Shown here piece by piece: positions 56,836 to 64,000 of a stretch of 64,000 bases of DNA; position 1 is the first letter of the stretch; every line of letters starts with the position of its first letter. Under the pieces are notes generated by a model. It ran no database searches. It worked only from the letters and a program-made list of their open reading frames with translations, and was not told where the DNA came from. Origin of the DNA: Paralichthys olivaceus (lineage: Eukaryota > Chordata > Actinopteri > Pleuronectiformes > Paralichthyidae); the NCBI RefSeq assembly GCF_024713975.1, contig NC_091114.1:3444001-3508000 (forward strand). Reading direction: 5' to 3'. The position numbers and the translations under genes were made by a program.

Positions 56836-59800
56836 TACCTGCTGGTTTGAAGTATATTCTTTCAACTCAACCACAAATCAATGTGACCCCACCTGTGTCC
56901 ATGAAAAAGACCCTCAGTGCTGCTGTCTTCCCTTATTTGACGACCAAGTGAAGAAGAAACAGGATTTCAGTTGAGGATACCAGAAAAAATTGTTCCTTTG
57001 TTCAGTGTTAATGAACCATGACTGCTGGTGCTCACATCAAGATAAATCAGGAGACGGTCTGTTTTCTTTGAGTGTGTTTTTTTTGCGTAATTCTGTCACG
57101 TCCGTGGCGATTCTGTCATGTAGTCTTTCTCATAGAGCTCCGAATTGTAAGGAATTACTTGCACGTCACACTTGTGTAACTGTTGTCAATAAGTCATGTT
57201 TGCCGGTGTCTAATTTTCAGAAACGTCATGATTAGCACATTATTTGTTCTGCTCATATCTGCACATCCACTCGTGTTTCGTACACGTTCGCTTGCACAAG
57301 AGACACTGGTTAGAAGTGGACGCTGAGTTGTGTGGTATGTACGACACTGGAATGAGAACACGAGGACCGCATTGAGTGGTTGTAAGAATCATGCTGTTAT
57401 GGTGCACTTTGAAGATTCTTTAATGTCCTCAACATGTTCCTTTTAAGGGTCGACCCTGCAGTACTGTATTATATCAGCGATCCACCAGATACAGATGCAT
57501 CCAGTGTGAAAGCGATGTTTCTACCTCAATGCATTTTTGTTTCTGAGAAGAACCATCGTTGAAACAGACTGTGGCTGCCAGACTTGAGCTATCGTTGATG
57601 AAAAGTGTTCAGTGTGTGAATGTTAGACTTACAGACTGCTGTATCTTTCCAAGGGAAGCACTCAGGTGTGACTGTAGAACGACACTAATACATTATTTAC
57701 ATGCACTTGAATTATAAATTACTAGAGGTGGAGGTGAACCTACTGTGTCTGTTCATGCAGAAAAAAGAGAAAACCCTCCATTATCTTAATAAATGTATCA
57801 AATAACTAATATATGGATGATTTTGAGTTTTATTGAATAAATGATGTAGAGAACTATCTTTCATTGTGGCTTTTTACTCATTTTATTGTGTGGAAGTTTA
57901 TCGGTTGCACCAAAACAAGCCCCCGACCAACACTTATCAGCAGGGGCACAGTCGCAGCATCCTGGGTGTCCAGGTTGGCTGTGGTTGGTTAAAGACTACG
58001 TAACTAAAGCAAAAAAGTATGGAGCTAAATTAATGCTAAAACTTGAGAAACAAACAAAACAAACTATATATATATAATAAATGATGCGTCGGAGACAAAT
58101 CTAGCCTTCCACAAGTTATACAAGTAAAAGAAAATGTATCCCAAAAGTACAAAATGTACACGTGTACTGCTCAGAAGAGAAAACATTAAATGATTGTCTA
58201 ATTTTAAAATGTTGCTGTGCTAACTTAACATTACAATCCGCTGTGCTGACACAATGGCCATTTTACAATAACCCACATGTTTTGTTTTCTAGTGCGGAAT
58301 GAGCAGCACCGCTCACGGTGGGGGGATCGAGGATTTTTCTACATCAGGGGCCACAATTCACACAGAGGGGCCAATTGTATGTCCGACATCCGTGTACCAT
58401 TCATGATTCGGGAAGGTGCACATTTAAATCATCTTTTTTATTGTTGGCTCCAGAGCTTTGAGCAAATTCACACATCATGAAATATATTTTGAAAACTGTT
58501 CGTAGCTCAAGCTCATTATGTTCTTAAAGAAAAAACCAACAAATTCAAAGGTTTTCAAATGAGCTTCAGTCCACGAGCGGATTTGCATGTCAGGCGCTCC
58601 CTCAGCTTTTTGTACATATATACAGCACATGTCTGGCGTGAGTTCTGTTGTTAGGTTTGCTGGATGTTGGCACAGGCACATGCAGCTGGCTCTTTCTGTC
58701 CCGACACCACTCCTCCCCCACTCCAAGCTTTTTCTCATCCGTCTGTGTCTTTTCACTCTGACGTCCCGAGTCGCAGACAAAACGGCCCGTGAAACACGAA
58801 CCACACAGAGGAGAGCCTCCTCACGTAGAGCGGCTGCTAAATCACTCTCAGATAGATCAGTGACTTCTCAAAGAGCAGAAGCCTGATGAACAACGTCCCC
58901 GGCAAACCTTTCCACGCTGGACATCAACTAAATAACAATGAAGAATAAACATAAAGAACAATCCTCGCGCGTGTGTTTAGAATTACTCTGAATCAATAAG
59001 ATGGCCTCCATCTGTTTTCGCTGTGGCAGACAGAGTTCCTCCTCCCCCCCATTTACCAGTATCACCTTCTGTGTTTACTATGCTCTCCGGCTGTTTCATC
59101 AGATTCCGAGCTGGAAGTGTACAAAGTGACACCCAATACATCTGCATTGTTTGCATTCAATGAGCAAAACAGAGACGTACTCATGAGAACACTGAGGTTT
59201 TGTTTTATAGGTGTTTTCCTTAAGCTGCAATCTTCTTAAGCTGCTGAGAAAAGCATTTTACAATAGAAAAAAGTATTTATATTATAATTATACAGTACGA
59301 CTTCGCCTCTAGAATTGTATTTCTGGCAACGTGGACGAACAGTAGTCCCAGATTGCACCGCTGCAGTTTCAGTGACACGGATGCACAATGTGTGGGATGT
59401 TATATGTCACACGGGCTTTTATTGTTCGTTACAACCTCCAGGGAAATGTAAAGGGACACTAGGATTTCCAGGCCTCTTCCAGTTTCACTGTAAATGTGCA
59501 ACGGTTTGTGTCTATGCACGACTTTAGCACCTGATCGCACTAACAGCTCTGGTGCTTTATTTCAAAGCTGCCTATGTGAACTCTGTAGGAGTTGGGTATG
59601 ACTGAAATATTTCTATAGTGGCCAAATTGACAGCGTTTCATCAGATTTTCCATTTGTCAGAGTAAGGTGTCATGAATCCTGCGTACAGCGCCCTCCAGTG
59701 GCCCATAATGAGCACTTGGACTACAAGGAAACGACTCACTCTTGGTAGGGAGTTTTATCTGAGACACGTCAGCTGATCACAGAGCTCTCGCTAACCCCTA

Positions 59801-61469
59801 CTTAAGTCTAGCTTTTGAAAAATAGTCCAGTGGATCGTGAAACACAACGTTTGGCAGTTTTTAGACAGAAATCCATGATCAGTGAGAGCAGTGTGGTGTC
59901 AGTCGGCTATTTATGGGACCACAGGGCTTTCAGGGAGTCTTTTAAGGCTCACATCCCCCAGTGTATTTAAAAAAAGAAATAAAAGCATTCCAATATAGCC
60001 TCATCAGTGCGTCAGTGTTTGAAGTTTAGGGACCGCAGATGACATGAGCTTCAAGCTGATCACTATAACTACTAATTCTGGCCCCTTCTAAAACCTAAAT
60101 GTCCTAAAAATAGAAGAAGTTCAACAATGAATGACAGGAAAAGGGTTGCAAAAAAGTATTTTTATTCTGTTTATCAATATCCTGTGGTTTCACGCTTTCA
60201 GATTGTAGGGAACGTGCAACAGTTAGCACAACAACGGTTTGTCAGTCTCCTTGAAATAAAAATGATCAACAACATGATCAGACTTATGAAGTTATTAAGG
60301 CAGTTTATACGTTGACAAAAGCAGCTTTGCACTGGAATGTCTAAAGAACAAACAGGCAAGTTTTCACTGACTACATCAGAGACAACGAGATGGAGAGAAT
60401 GAATAAAAACCACCACAGGGGCAGATCCAATGAAAGCAGCTCACGTGGGCTGAAACAACGAGAAAATAAGAACCTTTACTGTATCACACCGTGTCGCCAC
60501 AGTGTCTTTAGCTGGAGGAGTAACCAGAAGAATAATGTGCACTCACACTCGAGCTGCGCCTGATTCCTCCCCATGTGACTTTACAGTTCCATCACCACCA
60601 AAAAGTACTTTCTGCGACACATACCTCACACCCCCAACCGTTTACCCCCATAACCCTGAGAAACTAAAATCTATATAAAGATAAATGCTTAATATGAGGA
60701 AGAATTCAATTTAAATCTCAACATGTGAAAGAATATTTCTGCTTTATTACAACCTGGCTCTTATTTGACGCATTTGCTACTTCAGTTCTTTATCGGACAA
60801 ACATCCTGAGCGCTAACTATCATTATCGTCGTCTTTGTCGCCCGGATGGTGTATCACGTCACCTGCGTGCACTCATGCATGTTCAAATAGAGAGCAGCTA
60901 ACGAAACAGGGACCCACATGTATAAAGTGAGCATTCCTTAGTGTGACTGCGACACCCACAGTATAGAAGTCTGTGGCAGTGAAGCCCCGAAGCTTTACAT
61001 TGGTACCATAGACGTACAAATTCTGAAAGCCAGCTCCAGGTCTTATCATTACGACGGGAGACAAAATAAGAGCCATGCTGTGATAAAGTGAAGTAATCAT
61101 AGAAGCAGAAGAACTGCTGCCTCTGAAAGTGCAGGTTGGAATTTCGTTGTTATGACAAAGAAATACAGGAGGACATGAAGCGACTTTTAACTCATGGCAT
61201 TTTTAAATTAAGTATCACGCTTCCTTGCATATCTTCACATACAATTCACATGTGACATGCAGCAAATTCACTCCAGACTTCAGACATGACTCGTAGCAGC
61301 GTTCTCGACAATGAGAAGATTGTGTCTCTGTGAGTGGCTCATTGCACTGAACAGTTTGACTCGTTGAACTATTCCTGGACAGTATTTCGTTTGTTGGCTG
61401 TTACATTGGATTATTACCATGTTGAGCTTGAGCTGAGAATTGCAACAGATGCATCTCGCTTTCCGCAGG
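56836..61469. other. Convergent intergenic region between PAQR9-like and ACO1
   Basis: It should hold the two 3'UTRs. I see no further coding exon; open frames here are short and lack exon boundaries. 58335-58440 shares 'CAGGGGCCACAATTCACACA' and 'GAGGGGCCAATT' with the tails of the duplicated units (33100-33190, 43590-43690), so that piece is a dispersed repeat. Confidence 0.5.
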
Positions 61470-64000
61470 TTAGTTTTCAGACATCTTGCGGATCATGTAG
61501 TTGAGGATTCCTCCGTGGTGGAAATATGCCAGCTCCACGTCCGTGTCGAATCTCATCCGCACTTGGAATGTTTTCCCTGTGTTGAGCTGTGAGGGCGGAA
61601 AGAGGCATGAAGCGTCACGTCGCACAGAAACATTTATTCTGACCTTGATCCACGGCAAACTGTCCCCGACTAACCTGAACGTCGACGAGCATCCTGGGAG
61701 TGAGCTGCTCGGGGATGGGGATGGTGTAGCGCTCCCTGCCGGTCAACCCCAGACTGTCAGCTGTGTCTCCTGGTAGATACTCCAGAGGAATCACTCCCAT
61801 CCCCACCAGATTACTGCGGTGGATCCGTTCATAGCTCTCTGCTATAACTGCGTTAACACCCTAAAGGAAAAAAGGGGAAAGATTCATTCTTTTAACACTT
61901 TACAAGCGCCTCACTACTTTTCAGTAAAATCCCAGTCTCAGCCATAGACTGTAAATAAAGATGTCAAACACGCCTCCTCTTCCTCCGATTTCGGTTAAAG
62001 ATAAAATACCTCTAATATAGCTGCTGCCACTTTGGACGCCATTTAGAGCCAGGTGAGCTGTACGCCCCCCTGACAGAAACCATCTTTACACTCCACTAAC
62101 ATGGAGAATGTTGCGTTTAGGATCTAGACTGCAGCCAGCCACTAGGGGGGGGGTCGAAATGTTTTGGCTTCACTTCTGGGGAGCTGTCATGTTGTCCATC
62201 TTTATATACAGTTGATGGTCTCAGCTCACGCAACTGATCACATGAACAAAGCTCTACACTTTAGAAACGTGATGACAACTACAGCTGCATCTCAGTTCAG
62301 GAGCGACATCCTGTGGAGAACACAGCGTAACTCTTCAAGTGTGGCCCCTGAACTAAGACACAGCTTAAATGTACAATGACTCACCAGAAGTGAATTGCAC
62401 TTCCTATAATTGGATCAGTCACAAATGTGGATTAATCAACTTTATTTCAGTCACTTTCAAAATTCTGGACAGTGCCATGTACAACAGAGAGATATAAATG
62501 TTTTAAACGAAAGTCTCAGCCATTAATTAGGTCTCAGTGTTCATCTCATTCCCTTCTTCCATCCTCAAATGAAAGGTGAATGATCTATTTCAGACACCAG
62601 TGACTCTCAGTCAGTGTTAAAACATCTTGTAAGTACAAAGAGACAATGTGATCCTGAACTACAAGAGCTGGTGTAAAGACTCATTTAATATTCATCATGA
62701 ATAAGTGAAAAGAAATGGATTTTAGAAAAAGCCTAGAAAATCTTGTTTAACATAATTGCGAACATTGCAGCAAATAATAAAAGCAGTCCGAGTTTTTATT
62801 ATTTAAAAGAATCCAAACCAAATCATTGAAAACTGGTTTAATGCCGCTCAGATTCCAGTGTCAGCTACAAATTGTGAGTGTGTGATCCTCACCAGTAGGA
62901 AGGGTCCTTTAGCGGCCCAGTCTCTGGAGCTGCCTGAGCCGTACTCCTTCCCGGCCAGAATGATCAGGGGGGTACTGGACTGCTGGTACCTCTCTGCAGC
63001 ATCGAACACATCCAGCTGCATAGAAAAGGAAGACAAATATGACTCAGTGTATCCATTTGAAGCAGTACTGAGGTCTTTCCTCCAAGCTAAATTACAAGCG
63101 TCACTTAAAGGCCCGTATACACTGTGTGATGTTGATGATCCCGCAGGTCAGCTTTTGGTGCAATATTATGTATCATCATGTAATTTTGTGATCACGCCGC
63201 CTGGTTCCACTGCAGGAGCTGTACTTCCTCATTCACAGTTACTGGTGGTAAATACTGCACTCTGCCGGTTATACTTCCTGATGACTTTGTTGTGAGATAG
63301 AACATTTTTCTATTTGTAATTTGATCCAAATAAAAATCTAGTGAATTGAAACTTGGTTTAATAAGGGGACTGTTTGGCCTTGGAGGAGGTGTGTGCTCCC
63401 TGAGTGCCGTCCTAGTTGGATTTGTAATGCAGATTGTTGCAAAGTAAAATGATCACTGACATCATTGGGGCTTTTACAAAAATCCCACGTGTGTGTGAGT
63501 TACAAACTCATTATTAGGAAAAGAGACGGACGGCGGAGAGGAAAAGCTCTCTGTTGAGTTCAGAGAATGAGGGGTTATGCTGACCGTTTCTCCTGAGGGC
63601 AGGTGAATGGTTTGAGGCGCCTGCTTGTTGAGGAACTTGTTAAAGAGCCGGATGTTTGCGAACGTCCCTCTGGCCATCACAGCGTCGTTACCTCGACGGG
63701 AGCCGTAGGAGTTGTAGTCGCGCGCAGTCAGACTGGTCAAAACACAAACGGAGTGAAGCCCAAGGTTTTAACACACAGTTCAAATACAGGTTTTCAATCA
63801 ACCTACTCTCACAACGTAACTCTGATATCAGGTAGGAGAGGAAAGAAAACAACACACTAGTCACCAAGGTTCCCTGTGCAGTGCATCATGGGTCAACATT
63901 TTCACAAAGCAACGTAACCTGCACAGATTGCTGCCCCAGCCTGAAACAGTGAGGTCTCTCACCCCCTGCTGGTAAGGTAGCGTGCCGCAGCGCTGTTCCT
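61470..64000 (-). CDS. aco1: ACO1 / IRP1, last five exons (5' part outside window)
   Basis: Cytosolic aconitase isomerises citrate to isocitrate with a [4Fe-4S] cluster; without the cluster it becomes iron regulatory protein 1 and binds iron-responsive elements in mRNAs. Minus-strand exons: 64000-63963 (partial), 63732-63585, 63015-62893, 61860-61675, 61586-61470 (TAA), phase-consistent, giving about 203 of the usual 889 residues. This is the swivel domain (domain 4): '[20 protein letters not shown]', 'HLPSGET', 'FDAAERYQQ', '[20 protein letters not shown]', '[20 protein letters not shown]' and the end '[11 protein letters not shown]'. The SRRGN and SSRDW arginines used for substrate and RNA binding are present. 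The C-terminus matches ACO1 and not IREB2, and the IRP2-specific insert lies outside the region seen. It converges with the PAQR9-like gene. Confidence 0.94.
61942..62218. mobile_element. MITE with 'CCATAGACTGTAAATAAAGA' inverted ends, in ACO1 intron
   Basis: A 277-bp element whose left end CCATAGACTGTAAATAAAGATG is mirrored by the right end (reverse complement CCATCAACTGTATATAAAGA). The ends are AT-rich and the interior includes a G9-type run near 62145. It has no coding capacity. It lies in the intron between exons 62893-63015 and 61675-61860. Confidence 0.8.
63355..63420 (+). repeat. Fragment of the 'GGCCTTGG-AGGTGTGTGCTC' repeat
   Basis: 'TGTTTGGCCTTGGAGGAGGT' and 'GTGTGCTCCCTGAGTGCCGT' match the end of the repeat at 20750-21060. 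It is intronic in ACO1. Confidence 0.6.

Overview
This is a teleost fish nuclear genome window. The evidence is split vertebrate genes with GT-AG exons, long AT-rich introns, fish-type interspersed repeats, long (GT)n and (AT)n microsatellites, and protein families (FREM1, two-domain fish C-type lectins, PAQR9-like, ACO1) that read as fish orthologues. Nothing here is bacterial or organellar.

Layout. (1) 1-15966, + strand: the last 27 exons of a FREM1 gene, phase-consistent to the stop. They give about 1550 residues: nine CSPG repeats, one Calx-beta domain and a C-terminal C-type lectin domain. The N-terminal part lies to the left of the window. (2) About 17.1-23.9 kb, + strand: a small four-coding-exon leucine-rich-repeat gene of the LRMDA (C10orf11) type. 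(3) 22.35-43.74 kb: a tandem segmental duplication. Each unit carries the last LRR-gene exon on + and, tail-to-tail on -, a complete five-exon gene for a secreted lectin with two C-type lectin domains. The units were then changed separately. Unit 1 received a 3.25-kb LTR retrotransposon (unit 2 keeps the empty site) and a truncated LINE that replaces about 1.4 kb. Unit 2 received a 193-bp insertion. (4) 43.7-52 kb: mostly repeats and unique non-coding DNA, with one pair of candidate exons (44656-46065). (5) 52.9-54.07 kb, + strand: an intact single-exon PAQR9-like receptor gene behind a CpG-rich putative promoter. (6) 61.47-64.0 kb, - strand: the last five exons of ACO1 (cytosolic aconitase / IRP1), which continues beyond the right edge.

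The most interesting signal is in the two lectins. Flanking introns differ by about 1 percent. By direct count the two lectin-domain exons differ by 30 nonsynonymous and only 1 synonymous base changes plus a 2-codon indel, and most changes cluster where CTLDs bind ligand. This is the pattern of a young duplicated recognition gene under diversifying selection, or of gene conversion from other divergent paralogues. The remaining genes are unrelated in function: FREM1 is a basement-membrane protein, PAQR9 a seven-helix membrane receptor, and ACO1 an iron-regulated enzyme and RNA-binding protein. I see no operon-like logic linking them.
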